Part shown: positions 1-7,261 of the stretch, one piece after another
Position numbering within the stretch: position 1 is the first letter of the stretch
Layout of the letters: the number at the start of each line of letters is the position of its first letter
Assembly (NCBI GenBank): GCA_002367335.1
Contig: DFBI01000063.1
Span: 1-13,260 of the forward strand
DNA: 13,260 bases
Direction: 5' to 3'
Source of the DNA: Syntrophaceae bacterium UBA3084
GTDB lineage: Bacteria > Desulfobacterota > Syntrophia > Syntrophales > UBA6807
Position numbers and translations under genes: made by a program
The notes under the pieces: generated by a model
Databases searched by the model: none
What the model saw: only the letters and a program-made list of their open reading frames with translations
Told to the model about the DNA's origin: nothing

Positions 1-150
1 CTTTTAGGCGGTGGATTTGGGTTTGCAGATTCTACTTGCAAAAAAGCTGCATTAAGAGTTATTAAGAGCGGTTTTCTGTTATTTAAAGGCCTTAAACAAA
101 ACATAAAATCAGATATCGATCCCGACTCCCGACTGCAACATCGGAAACTT
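1..150 (+). other. Open reading frame continuous with the ClC gene, reaching the window edge
   Basis: The reading frame of the ClC gene has no stop codon from base 1 to the ATG at 151, and there is no ATG, GTG or TTG in that frame within the stretch. The 50 codons do not resemble a ClC N-terminus. They could be the tail of an in-frame upstream gene, an N-terminal extension of ClC starting outside the window, or chance. The other two plus frames have stops. No promoter is evident, and the bases before 151 give only a weak Shine-Dalgarno match (GGAAA). Confidence 0.3.
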
Positions 151-1935
151 ATGCAAAAATTTTTCAAAAAGATATCCCTGCCCAATCTGAGCGCAAATGA
201 ACATATCATAATGATATTCATGGCGATTATCGTCGGAATACTTGGAGGATATGGGGCTGTTCTGTTCAGGTGGATGATATGGTTTTTTCAAAAAGCGTCT
301 TTCGGAAATGGAGGGGACAATCTTCTGTCTAATTTGATGGTTCTGCCCTATTACGCGAGGCTTATTCCTCCCATTATAGGGGGTGCGGTGGTTGGTCTTA
401 TCATCTATTTCTTTGCAAGGGAAGCAAAGGGACACGGGGTCCCTGAGGTAATGGAGGCAGTCGCTCTTAAGGGAGGAATCATAAGAAAACGTGTTGTGCT
501 GATAAAATCGCTCGCCTCTGCCATATGCATCGGGACAGGCGGTTCGGCGGGCAGGGAGGGGCCTATTGTACAGATAGGTGCCGCCATAGGATCATCCTTC
601 GGGCAGATTATGAAAGTTTCCGCCGACAGGATGAGAACGCTGGTGGGATGCGGCGCAGCCGCGGGAATAGCGGCAACATTCAATGCCCCCTTAGCCGGTG
701 TCATGTTCGCCATGGAAATTGTCCTGGGTGAATTCGGCATCGCCACATTCAGCCCCATCGTGGTCTCTTCCGTCATGGCAACTGTTATTTCCAGGGCACA
801 TCTGGGAGATTATCCAGCCTTCGTTATCCCACACTACACACTGGTAAGCACAATGGAAATACCCCTCTATATGGCGCTGGGAATCATCGCTGGAGTGGTT
901 GGTGTAATCTTCACTTCATCTCTATACAAGATCGAAGATCTCTTTGATTCCATAAAAATCCCCGATTATACGAAAGCGGCGATAGGCGGTCTGCTGATAG
1001 GAATCATTGGAATATTCTTTCCGCATGTTTACGGCGTCGGGTACGATGCAATCGGCCTCGCCCTGCTGGAAAACCTTTCCTGGTATATGCTGGTTGCCCT
1101 CATCTTTGCCAAGATACTCGCAACCTCTTTTACCATAGGTTCCGGCGGATCCGGGGGCATTTTTGCCCCGTCGCTCTTTATCGGGGCCATGTTGGGCGGA
1201 GCCTTCGGGTGTATGGTTCACCTCCTGTTTCCCAACATCACAGCCACATACGGAGCCTACAGTCTGGTCGGCATGGGAGCGCTTGTAGCCGGCGCCACTC
1301 ACGGCCCGATTACAGCGATACTCATACTGTTTGAAATGACAGGTGATTACAAGATCATACTCCCCCTCATGCTTTCCTGCATTCTGAGCTCTGTCGTAGC
1401 ATCACAGATTAAACGAGAATCCATCTATACCTTAAAATTGATAAGGAGAGGGGCAGATATCAGGGCGGGAAAGGAAGTCAATATCATGAAATCCCTTCTC
1501 GTCAAGAACGCCATGACAAGGGATGTGTCAACGGTATCTGAAAATATGCACCTCAATAAACTGCTCAAGCATACATTTGCAAGCAAGTACTCGAGTTTTC
1601 CAGTGGTTGACAACAATGGTCTGCTAAGCGGAATAGTGACCTTTCAGGATTTCAAGGAGATGGTTTTCGAAGAAGGTCTGGAAGACCTCATTGTGGTGAA
1701 GGATATCTCCATCCCCAATGTAATAACAATAACAAGAAGTCAAAACCTGGATGAGGCGCTGAAAAAGATAGGCCTGAAGAATATAGAACAGCTTCCGGTG
1801 GTTGACGAGAGTAACCCGCGAAAGATAGTGGGCATACTCTCACGAAGGGATATATTCTCGGCATACAACAAGGCGCTTATAAACAGGTCACTTGCAAGAG
1901 GAATAGGTGAAAAGGACTCGAAGGGCAGACTGTAG
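151..1935 (+). CDS. ClC-family chloride channel or Cl-/H+ antiporter with C-terminal CBS pair
   Basis: This is a 594-residue inner-membrane protein that moves chloride or a similar anion. The ClC core spans about residues 20-425. Signature loops are GHGVP (94-98, equivalent to GSGIP), GREGP (134-138, with gating glutamate E136) and GGIFAP (335-340). Y426 fits the family's chloride-coordinating tyrosine. Two CBS domains follow, at about 447-505 and 515-575, and usually bind nucleotides and regulate gating. The ATG at 151 is the first possible start in the window, although the frame stays open upstream. Two oddities stand out. The Ser of GSGIP is His95. The position of the E. coli internal proton glutamate (E203) appears to be Ile190 next to E189, so channel versus antiporter cannot be decided. 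The gene stands alone, with no partner gene in the same direction. Confidence 0.95.
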   Translation: MQKFFKKISLPNLSANEHIIMIFMAIIVGILGGYGAVLFRWMIWFFQKASFGNGGDNLLSNLMVLPYYARLIPPIIGGAVVGLIIYFFAREAKGHGVPEVMEAVALKGGIIRKRVVLIKSLASAICIGTGGSAGREGPIVQIGAAIGSSFGQIMKVSADRMRTLVGCGAAAGIAATFNAPLAGVMFAMEIVLGEFGIATFSPIVVSSVMATVISRAHLGDYPAFVIPHYTLVSTMEIPLYMALGIIAGVVGVIFTSSLYKIEDLFDSIKIPDYTKAAIGGLLIGIIGIFFPHVYGVGYDAIGLALLENLSWYMLVALIFAKILATSFTIGSGGSGGIFAPSLFIGAMLGGAFGCMVHLLFPNITATYGAYSLVGMGALVAGATHGPITAILILFEMTGDYKIILPLMLSCILSSVVASQIKRESIYTLKLIRRGADIRAGKEVNIMKSLLVKNAMTRDVSTVSENMHLNKLLKHTFASKYSSFPVVDNNGLLSGIVTFQDFKEMVFEEGLEDLIVVKDISIPNVITITRSQNLDEALKKIGLKNIEQLPVVDESNPRKIVGILSRRDIFSAYNKALINRSLARGIGEKDSKGRL

Positions 1936-1944
1936 GCTGTTAGT

Positions 1945-1973
1945 TTTAGGAATTCCGTGGAGGGAATACTAAA
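1945..1973 (+). terminator. Possible terminator hairpin after the ClC gene
   Basis: TTTAG (1945-1949) pairs with CTAAA (1969-1973), and ATTCC (1952-1956) pairs with GGAAT (1963-1967) across a small internal loop, ten bases after the ClC stop. The tail is only TTATTG, so a rho-independent terminator is plausible but weak. Confidence 0.3.
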
Positions 1974-2201
1974 TTATTGAGAATTTGTGTCAAGAAATCG
2001 TGTGACACCTCATCTATTTCTGTCGAATAAAAACAGGTAAGGCGTGTCATACAGGAGTAAAGGGAGTAAACAGGGTCACGGAAATCATGGAACGAATCAT
2101 GGATGTTCCTGGGCTTGCCTGCAAATACTCTTTATCCGAGGTGCGGAATGTACGTTCTGTTACGGCGTTGAAAATGGTTCAACAAGCTGAAATCATTATT
2201 G

Positions 2202-2385
2202 CTGGGAGGCTGTCCGAGAATAGCTTCGTCGCGAGGGCGAGCGAAAATTTCTCGGGCAAGGCGGTAAGGCCAAAAGCACCGGAAGCGTAGCTGTGCCTAC
2301 GGTGAGGAGATTTTGGTCTTGCTAACGCAGCACGTGGAATTTGCAGCCGCCCGCAGCAGAAGAGTATTCTCGGACAGCCTCCTAG
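2202..2385. repeat. 184-bp palindromic repeat element with 21-bp terminal inverted arms
   Basis: The ends at 2202-2222 and 2365-2385 are inverted repeats matching at 20 of 21 positions, with core GGCTGTCCGAGAATA. The interior is an imperfect palindrome. CCAAAA (2270-2275) pairs with TTTTGG (2311-2316). CGTAG (2286-2290) pairs with CTACG (2297-2301) to close the apical loop, with CAC (2278-2280) against GTG (2302-2304) below it. A one-sided copy of the arm recurs at 3181-3198. It has no coding capacity. It ends four bases from the SYLF stop codon, so it may also act as that gene's terminator. It looks like a MITE- or REP-type dispersed repeat or a large structured RNA; I infer this from architecture only. 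Confidence 0.75.
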
Positions 2386-2388
2386 ACA

Positions 2389-2964
2389 CTACTTGGCCTT
2401 AAAGCTGAACTTTTGACCACCAATGGCGGCCTCGTACATCAAACCGCCTTTTGTGTGTACGAATACGACCATTCCTTTCCTATAGCTCGTTTTTGCCTGT
2501 TTTCCGGTGGCCGGCCCGGCACTCGCACCAGCAGTAGCTCCCTCGGTACCCACTTTTGCCTGGACACCAGCAGTAATAGCGACAACGGATGCGGCGGCAT
2601 CAAACTCGAAATTACCGCTGGTGAATTCATCGTAAGCGCGCTTGTCCTGAAAAAAAATAATTTCGCTAAATACCTGACCGCCGAGCTGAAATCCTATGGT
2701 CGCTTTTACTAAGGTTGTTGTCCCGGTAACCTTACCTCTCCGGTATACCTGCCCTTTGCCGTAGGCCCCCCCGATACCGATGCCACCCTTTCCAATGTTC
2801 GGAAAAACCGCATAGCCATAGGCGTTCTCAAAAAAGGTTTGTACTGCTTGGGATTGTTTGAATACTTTAATTGTATTCGAATAGTTCTCGGCTTGCGCCA
2901 CGTTAACAAAGTTTGATATCAAGATTATCATTGCTGACAGAATAAAAAAACGAAAAGTTTTCAT
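2389..2964 (-). CDS. Exported SYLF-domain (Ysc84-like) lipid-binding protein
   Basis: This 191-residue protein has a Sec signal peptide: basic MKTFR, a hydrophobic stretch at 6-22, and an AQA site with likely cleavage after residue 25. The mature part is a SYLF domain. It shows YGYAVFPNIGKGGIGIGGAYGKG at 49-71 in shape, GFQLGGQVFSEIIFF at 91-105, and an Ala/Gly-rich centre near 123-150. In bacteria SYLF proteins are small periplasmic or envelope-associated proteins of poorly defined role, and the domain binds phospholipid in eukaryotes. The start is the ATG at 2964 because AGGGGAA lies just upstream. The frame stays open further upstream to 3069, but that part is transposase-like debris. It is monocistronic as seen here. 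Its stop abuts the palindromic repeat at 2202-2385. Confidence 0.88.
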   Translation of the reverse strand: MKTFRFFILSAMIILISNFVNVAQAENYSNTIKVFKQSQAVQTFFENAYGYAVFPNIGKGGIGIGGAYGKGQVYRRGKVTGTTTLVKATIGFQLGGQVFSEIIFFQDKRAYDEFTSGNFEFDAAASVVAITAGVQAKVGTEGATAGASAGPATGKQAKTSYRKGMVVFVHTKGGLMYEAAIGGQKFSFKAK

Positions 2965-2984
2965 AATCAATTCCCCTTTCCTGA

Positions 2985-3067
2985 TAAGAGTTACGTTCCC
3001 TCTCCCACGACACCTTCGAAATCTCTTCCAGCGGCCAGGCATGGTCAAATAAATCGAGTCTGACCCC
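2985..3067 (-). mobile_element. Probable 5' remnant of a REP-associated (RAYT/IS200-like) transposase unit
   Basis: Read on the minus strand, the stretch begins GGGGTCAGACTCGATTTATT, followed closely by an ATG and a short frame containing RGN. A GGGGTCAG-type leader just before a start codon, and an RGN motif near the N-terminus, are features I associate with REP-associated tyrosine transposase genes. Here only about 30 codons remain before the frame runs into the SYLF gene leader. It may still shape SYLF transcription. The match is from memory and approximate. Confidence 0.35.
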
Positions 3068-3124
3068 ATTAACTCCTAACCCAGATAAACTGGAAATTCG
3101 AAATTCGAAGCACGTTCAACTGAG

Positions 3125-3149
3125 CTCACGCCGAAGTCTCACGCCGAAG
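3125..3149 (+). repeat. Short tandem duplication, two 12-bp units
   Basis: CTCACGCCGAAG occurs at 3125-3136 and again at 3138-3149, with one base between. It lies in the non-coding stretch 2965-3283, together with the transposase remnant, a solo repeat arm and a terminator. Confidence 0.7.
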
Positions 3150-3180
3150 CCATTTTTGCACGAATTTTACAACTAAGAGA

Positions 3181-3198
3181 CTCGGACAGCCTCCTAGA
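3181..3198. repeat. Solo arm of the 184-bp palindromic repeat family
   Basis: The 18 bases here are identical to 2369-2386, the right arm of the element at 2202-2385 (CTCGGACAGCCTCCTAGA). No facing left arm is found nearby, so this is a remnant, or one half of a very degraded element. Confidence 0.7.
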
Positions 3199-3224
3199 AA
3201 CTGTCAATCTTTCGTTAATCAATA

Positions 3225-3258
3225 AAAAAGGGAAGCAGTCGTAACTACTTCCCTTTTT
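3225..3258 (-). terminator. Strong, symmetric rho-independent terminator of the rhodanese gene
   Basis: AAAAAGGGAAG (3225-3235) pairs perfectly with CTTCCCTTTTT (3248-3258). After one mismatch an inner AGT/ACT stem closes on a CGTA loop. Flanking A and T runs let it work in both directions. It lies 25 bases downstream of the rhodanese stop on the minus strand. A perfect 12-bp inverted repeat, 3195-3206 with 3275-3286, encloses it, and its right half contains the rhodanese stop codon. Confidence 0.85.
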
Positions 3259-3283
3259 ATCAGATTCGCAATGATGACAGTTT

Positions 3284-3727
3284 CTATTGTATGGGATAAC
3301 CGGCCTTTACCCAGGCCTTCCAACCACCAGCCATGCTTTTCACATTTTTATATCCCATCTCTCCTAATGTACAAGTGCTGAGACATGAGCGGCCGCCTGA
3401 CTTGCAATAGCAAATTATGAATGCATCTTTATTAGGGATCTTCTTTGTTGCTTTGAATTCCAAAAGACCACGTGGAATATTTACTGCCTTTGGAAGATGG
3501 CCCTTTTTAAACTCTTTGGCAGTCCTGACATCCAGGACAACCTGCACCTTCCCTGAATCTATGGCTGCCTTGGCATTGACAACCGAGATTTCTGTTACCG
3601 CTTTCTTGGCTTCCTTTACAAAATCTTTGGCAGTCATACCTGCCATACAGTAAGCTGACAAAGAAAGAGTGAAAAGCAAAGTAAGAAAAACTACCAGGCT
3701 TCTTTTGACGAACATCTGTTTACGCAT
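3284..3727 (-). CDS. Exported single-domain rhodanese
   Basis: This 147-residue protein has an N-terminal signal peptide (basic MRKQMFVKRS, hydrophobic 11-25, likely cleavage near 29-30). One rhodanese domain fills about residues 45-146. LDVR (66-69) is followed by GHLPKAVNIP (77-86) and the active-site loop CKSGGRS (108-114), where Cys108 should carry the persulfide. The closing GGWKAW motif is at 134-139. It probably acts as a periplasmic sulfur carrier or thiosulfate sulfurtransferase; the substrate cannot be read from sequence. The ATG at 3727 is chosen because GGAGG lies 11 bases upstream and it opens the signal peptide. A longer frame to 3805 has neither. It is divergent from resB-ccsA and ends in a strong terminator. 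Confidence 0.9.
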   Translation of the reverse strand: MRKQMFVKRSLVVFLTLLFTLSLSAYCMAGMTAKDFVKEAKKAVTEISVVNAKAAIDSGKVQVVLDVRTAKEFKKGHLPKAVNIPRGLLEFKATKKIPNKDAFIICYCKSGGRSCLSTCTLGEMGYKNVKSMAGGWKAWVKAGYPIQ

Positions 3728-3908
3728 AATGATTTTAACCTCCACAAACTTATATATTGTTTTTTCCGATGGCGAAGATATATAACATATCTCAAAAAAA
3801 TGCAAATTATATTTGACGATCCCGTAACAAGTTTTGATCTTGCTAACTTACTGTCTTAATTCTTGACTCCATTTTCAAATCTATGGTATTTCGTTTTCCC
3901 GTTTCGGG
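3728..3908. promoter_or_regulatory. Divergent intergenic region between rhodanese and resB
   Basis: This AT-rich spacer must hold both promoters if each gene has its own. On the minus strand a perfect TATAAT lies at 3811-3806, without a good -35 at ideal spacing. An AT-rich TATATA stretch lies nearer the rhodanese at about 3775-3785. On the plus strand TTGACT at 3863-3868 could be a -35 for resB, but the matching -10 is poor. No operator palindrome is seen. Confidence 0.3.
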
Positions 3909-5243
3909 ATGACTGATATGATTAAAAAACTCAATAAATTATTTTCCTCCGTAAGGCTCACCATATTTTTATTTTTTTCCCTGGCAGTTACCTCTATACT
4001 GGGCACGATAATCCAGCAGGGTCTGCCCATAGAGAGGTACAAAGCTCTTTACAGCCCCGGCGTATTCTCTGTTTTAAAGTTTTTCAATATCTTCGACATG
4101 TACCACTCATGGTGGTTTACGACGTTGTTGGTCCTATTATCAATAAATATCATCATCTGCACATCCAGACAAATTCCCCGTATTACGAAACTGATTTTCC
4201 CTGCGAAAAAAGAAATTGATGACACAGTTTTTGGATCATCACAAATCAGGAAAACATTCCAGAGTCAGAAAAAGCTGTCAGATCTTGAACAGCAATCAGA
4301 AATATTAGTTAAAGCCCTTGTTGGGAATCCCGTAAAGGTAAAGACGACTGGTACGTGTTATTATTTCTTTGCAGAAAAGGGAAAGTACTCAAGGCTGGGG
4401 ATGATCTTTGTCCATATCAGTATTCTTTTGATACTGGCCGGTGGGTTGATAGGAAATATACTGGGATTTAACGGTCAGATGAATATTGTTGAGGGGAACA
4501 GATCTGGTACAGTCATACTGTTTGGAGGAGAAGGAACGGAAAAACTCGGTTTTGACGTTCGTTGTGATGATTTTAGTGTTGAGTTTTATGAAACGGGTAT
4601 GCCGAAAGAGTATAAAACCGATTTAACGATAATAGATGGTGAGAAAAAAGCTGCATCAGCAACAATTAGAGTGAATCATCCCTTTTTTTATAAGGGATTG
4701 AAATTCTGCCAGGCAACATATGGCATTGCAGGCGTAAGCGATTTCAGGGTCATTGCAAAAGACAACAGAACGGGAGACGAAACCGTTTTGAAACTGAACA
4801 TGATGAAGAAGGTTCCTCTACCTGGCAGCAATTCCTCTTTTGCAATAGCCAGATTTGTAACCGATCACGGGGGTAATGGCCCTGCGGTACTGGGAGTTTT
4901 GATTGAACCGGGGAAAGCACACGACATATTCTGGATATTAAAAAATGACCGGACTGTTAGTCAACAGCAGAAGGGTGGGTTTACCTTTATGTTGAAGGAC
5001 CTTAGCAGACTTTACTATACCGGTATCCAAGTTAGCAAAGATCCGGGAGTTCCTCTTGTCTGGGCCGGTTTCAGTCTTATTATGATTGGTTTCATGTTGA
5101 GTCTGTTCTTCGCCCATAAGAGGATATGGTTGAGGATTTCAGGGTCACAGGATAAATACGAAATTTCTATTGCCGCCAGCTTTAGCAAGAACAGGGAAAC
5201 CTTTGAAGAAAAGCTGGAAGAGTTAACCGGGAACTTACAGTAG
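3909..5243 (+). CDS. resB: Cytochrome c biogenesis protein ResB (CcsB/Ccs1)
   Basis: This 444-residue inner-membrane protein is the ResB half of the System II cytochrome c maturation complex, which with CcsA moves heme outward and attaches it to apocytochromes. Four membrane segments are visible: about 15-37, 67-86, 163-186 and 381-402. A large extracytoplasmic domain lies between the third and fourth. Conserved-looking histidines are H66 (MYHSWWF), H169 (FVHISIL) and H403 (FFAHKR). The N-terminal VRLTIFLFFSLAVTSILGT and the GQMNIVEG after segment three are typical of the family. The ATG at 3909 lacks a clear ribosome site. The ATG at 3918 has GGGA eight bases upstream and may be the true start. 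The gene is eleven bases from ccsA, so the two form an operon. Confidence 0.93.
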   Translation: MTDMIKKLNKLFSSVRLTIFLFFSLAVTSILGTIIQQGLPIERYKALYSPGVFSVLKFFNIFDMYHSWWFTTLLVLLSINIIICTSRQIPRITKLIFPAKKEIDDTVFGSSQIRKTFQSQKKLSDLEQQSEILVKALVGNPVKVKTTGTCYYFFAEKGKYSRLGMIFVHISILLILAGGLIGNILGFNGQMNIVEGNRSGTVILFGGEGTEKLGFDVRCDDFSVEFYETGMPKEYKTDLTIIDGEKKAASATIRVNHPFFYKGLKFCQATYGIAGVSDFRVIAKDNRTGDETVLKLNMMKKVPLPGSNSSFAIARFVTDHGGNGPAVLGVLIEPGKAHDIFWILKNDRTVSQQQKGGFTFMLKDLSRLYYTGIQVSKDPGVPLVWAGFSLIMIGFMLSLFFAHKRIWLRISGSQDKYEISIAASFSKNRETFEEKLEELTGNLQ

Positions 5244-5254
5244 AGTAAAATATA

Positions 5255-6082
5255 ATGAACGATACCTTTCTTATCAGTATAGTGACATTTACCTATTTTT
5301 TTGCTGCCTTTGCTTTTCTTATTTCTATTATTTTTCATAAGAAATCTGTGGATAAATGGGCATTGATAATTACCGTTGCCGGATTAATGCTCCAAACGAC
5401 AGCGATAATTATGCGCTGGGTTCATTCGTATAAATTAGGTATAGGACACGCGCCACTCTCAAATTTTTATGAGTCCCTGGTATTTTTTTCATGGTCCATT
5501 ATTTTCGTTTATTTGATAATAAGAAAACGATATCAGAACAGCCTTGTTGGTATCCTATCTGCTTTTTTCGCCTTTTTAATATTAGCATATGCCTCTCTGT
5601 CCGGCAATGTAAACTGCACGATTCAACCTCTTATCCCCGCACTCCAAAGCAACTGGTTGATAAGCCACGTTATCAGTTCTTTTCTTGCCTATGCCTGTTT
5701 TGCCATCGCGTTTGGGACGAGCATTCTATATCTGTTTAAGATTAAAGCAAAAGTAAACATTGTGAATCTGCTTCCTGATGCAACTTTTTTAGATGAAGTC
5801 ACCTACAAAATGATATCGATAGGTTTTGTATTGTTAACACTGGGTATTATTACGGGGGCTGCGTGGGCTGACCGTGCCTGGGGAAGATACTGGGGCTGGG
5901 ATCCAAAGGAAACATGGTCCCTCATTACGTGGTTTATTTACGGCGCCTTTCTTCATGCCCGTCTTGCAAGGGGATGGAAAGGCATTAAAATGTCTCTTGT
6001 TTCAATAATCGGGTTTATCGCCGTTATTTTCACCTATTTAGGGGTCAATTACATTCTCTCCGGCCTTCACAGTTATCTTTGA
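5255..6082 (+). CDS. ccsA: Cytochrome c biogenesis protein CcsA, heme handling and attachment (WWD domain)
   Basis: This 275-residue polytopic membrane protein has about eight hydrophobic segments. The heme-binding WWD signature is at 209-226 (WGRYWGWDPKETWSLITW). H138 and H272 flank it and correspond by spacing to the two external heme-ligand histidines of CcsBA proteins. H234 matches the membrane histidine. HAPLSNFYES (65-74) is also characteristic. With ResB it forms the synthase that joins heme to CXXCH motifs outside the membrane. The gene follows resB after eleven bases and has only a weak ribosome site, so translational coupling is likely. In many annotations this protein is called CcsB or ResC. 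No cytochrome gene lies in the window. The gene ends about 70 bases before an IS4 remnant. Confidence 0.95.
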   Translation: MNDTFLISIVTFTYFFAAFAFLISIIFHKKSVDKWALIITVAGLMLQTTAIIMRWVHSYKLGIGHAPLSNFYESLVFFSWSIIFVYLIIRKRYQNSLVGILSAFFAFLILAYASLSGNVNCTIQPLIPALQSNWLISHVISSFLAYACFAIAFGTSILYLFKIKAKVNIVNLLPDATFLDEVTYKMISIGFVLLTLGIITGAAWADRAWGRYWGWDPKETWSLITWFIYGAFLHARLARGWKGIKMSLVSIIGFIAVIFTYLGVNYILSGLHSYL

Positions 6083-6170
6083 CGGCTTCATGGAAAGTCT
6101 AAAAGGCTCCCTCTCCCTTGCATAGGGAAAGTTAGTTTAAGATATGTAACAAATCACTACTGTCCCAACG

Positions 6171-7061
6171 TTACTCGAACAAATTCAGCTGGCTAAAAAG
6201 GACAGGGTCTGGGTTTATGTAATCGTTATTCGTAAGTATTTGTAAAATTGGTTCTTTTTCAAAAAGCGTGACGCTCAAAACCTGTACAATTGTGTAGAGA
6301 CTTTGGCCCAGTTTCAACTCCTTCTTGATGATAGCTACCGGAACATAGATAGAAATTGCAATCCAGATCTGTGTTTTTATAGCATTCTCCGAGGTGCCGT
6401 AAAAGGCCTTGATCCTCAGATGTTGTTTTATTCATTTGAAGAAGAGTTCTACTTGCCACCGGCACCGGTAGAGATCCGCAATGGTTTTTGCCTGTCTGCG
6501 TGCTACGCACAGGCAGGCCGGAAACATGAAATTGTTGGTGAGAAAGACCAGCCTTTTGTTGGCATTCACATCGAGATACCGGATTCTCCGTAGTTTTTCC
6601 GGATAGTTCTTTTGAGCATAGAAGTTCTGGGGCACGATGGTCTGGTCGCATTGAATCCCTGTTGATTTGTCGATGGTGTGAGAGTACAGTCTCCTGAAGT
6701 TGAAGTTGCGCTTGGTCCGTATCACGAAGAAGCCCGAAGTCTGATGAATGGCATAAAGACGAGCGAAGTCGAGATAGCCGCGATCCATGATATAGATGGC
6801 ACCGGCTTCGATTATGAGATGATCGAGGATATTGACATCGTAAATGCGTCCGTGAGTAATGATAACGACGGCGGGAATACTGCCCCTCAGATCCAGAAGG
6901 GTATGCATCTTGACTGCCCCCTTCCTCTTGCGGAATATTGCCCAAGGGAACGTACTGCCGTATTTGACAGGGAAACCTTCGGATGTTGGGGCGGAGGTGT
7001 GGGTTTGAGATTTGGGAACCGGTATTTGAACGTTCCCGGCGGCATAGAAGAATTCTACCAT
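6171..7061 (-). pseudogene. Broken IS4-family transposase
   Basis: From about 6955 down to 6171 the minus strand encodes the middle and end of an IS4-type DDE transposase. FPWAIFRKRKGAVKMHTLLD opens the recognisable part. Then come the second catalytic Asp in YIMDRGYLDF, and the YRCRWQVE stretch of the Y-(2)-R-(3)-E-(6)-K signature. The frame is cut by TGA at 6434-6432, exactly where the family has Trp (LFFKW), and continues in the same frame for 86 codons to the TAA at 6173-6171, ending QLNLFE. The N-terminal third is missing, including the first catalytic Asp (usual context LDSTTID). About nine extra residues interrupt PA-TIADLY (see 6489-6515). Three independent lesions make it inactive. 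Confidence 0.88.
6489..6515. repeat. GC-rich 27-bp palindrome inserted in frame in the IS4 transposase
   Basis: GCCTG (6490-6494) and TGCGT (6497-6501) pair with ACGCA (6505-6509) and CAGGC (6510-6514), with a two-base bulge and a GCT loop. On the coding strand this adds CLCVARRQA between PA and KTIADLY, where relatives have PA-x-TIA without a gap. Length 27 keeps the frame. Confidence 0.6.
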
Positions 7062-7261
7062 TTTTTATCAACGGGAAACAATATACGGGGAATGCGCAGA
7101 ATGGCTGCTGAAAAAATGTAAGGAGCCAACTGGGCAAGGATCTGTTCACGTTTGCCGTTCCACTGGAAATGTTTAAGGAAATGGAAGATCATGTGGAAGG
7201 CAGCTTCCTCCAAAGAAAAACCTGGAATGCCTTGAAGGGGGAATTCCGGGGACATCCATGA
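7062..7261. other. Unassigned stretch between the IS4 remnant and the IS110 element
   Basis: On the minus strand a 66-codon frame (7255-7055) is open and reads plausibly (GFSLEEAAFHMIFHFLKHF near residues 12-30), but I do not recognise it. It ends as the IS4 remnant frame begins in another phase, so it may be an older disrupted transposase fragment. At 7241-7260 the plus strand has AATTCCGGGGACATCC, a motif I associate with REP/RAYT sequences. Confidence 0.3.

Larger units (their letters stand above)
1936..2388. other. Gene-free 453-bp stretch between ClC and the SYLF gene
   Basis: Both neighbouring genes end into this interval. It holds the weak hairpin at 1945-1973 and the 184-bp palindromic repeat at 2202-2385. 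A 67-codon frame at 2087-2290 runs into the repeat, has no credible ribosome site and resembles nothing known, so I do not call it. Nothing is recognised at 1974-2201. Confidence 0.6.
6156..7061 (-). mobile_element. Remnant of an IS4-family insertion sequence
   Basis: The element holds the 3' two-thirds of a transposase gene. Right after its stop comes CGTTGGGACAGTAGTG (minus strand, 6171-6156), which resembles the terminal sequence I associate with this IS4 group. No matching inverted end is found at the other side: the 5' end of the element is deleted. Homology to the family fades near 6955, so the 7061 limit is just the open frame. Confidence 0.6.

Noticed and set aside
2087..2290. 67-codon open frame on the plus strand
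   Set aside because: It runs into the 184-bp palindromic repeat, lacks a credible ribosome site and resembles no protein family.
2965..3069. Longer SYLF protein starting at 3069
   Set aside because: The extra 35 residues precede an obvious signal peptide and derive from transposase-like leader DNA. The good ribosome site belongs to the ATG at 2964.
3728..3805. Longer rhodanese starting at 3805
   Set aside because: The extension would bury the signal peptide and has no ribosome site; GGAGG precedes the ATG at 3727.
6259..7149. 296-codon minus-strand frame over the IS4 remnant
   Set aside because: It is out of phase with the recognisable transposase, is Arg/Ser/His-rich and shows no IS4 motifs; it is a shadow frame.
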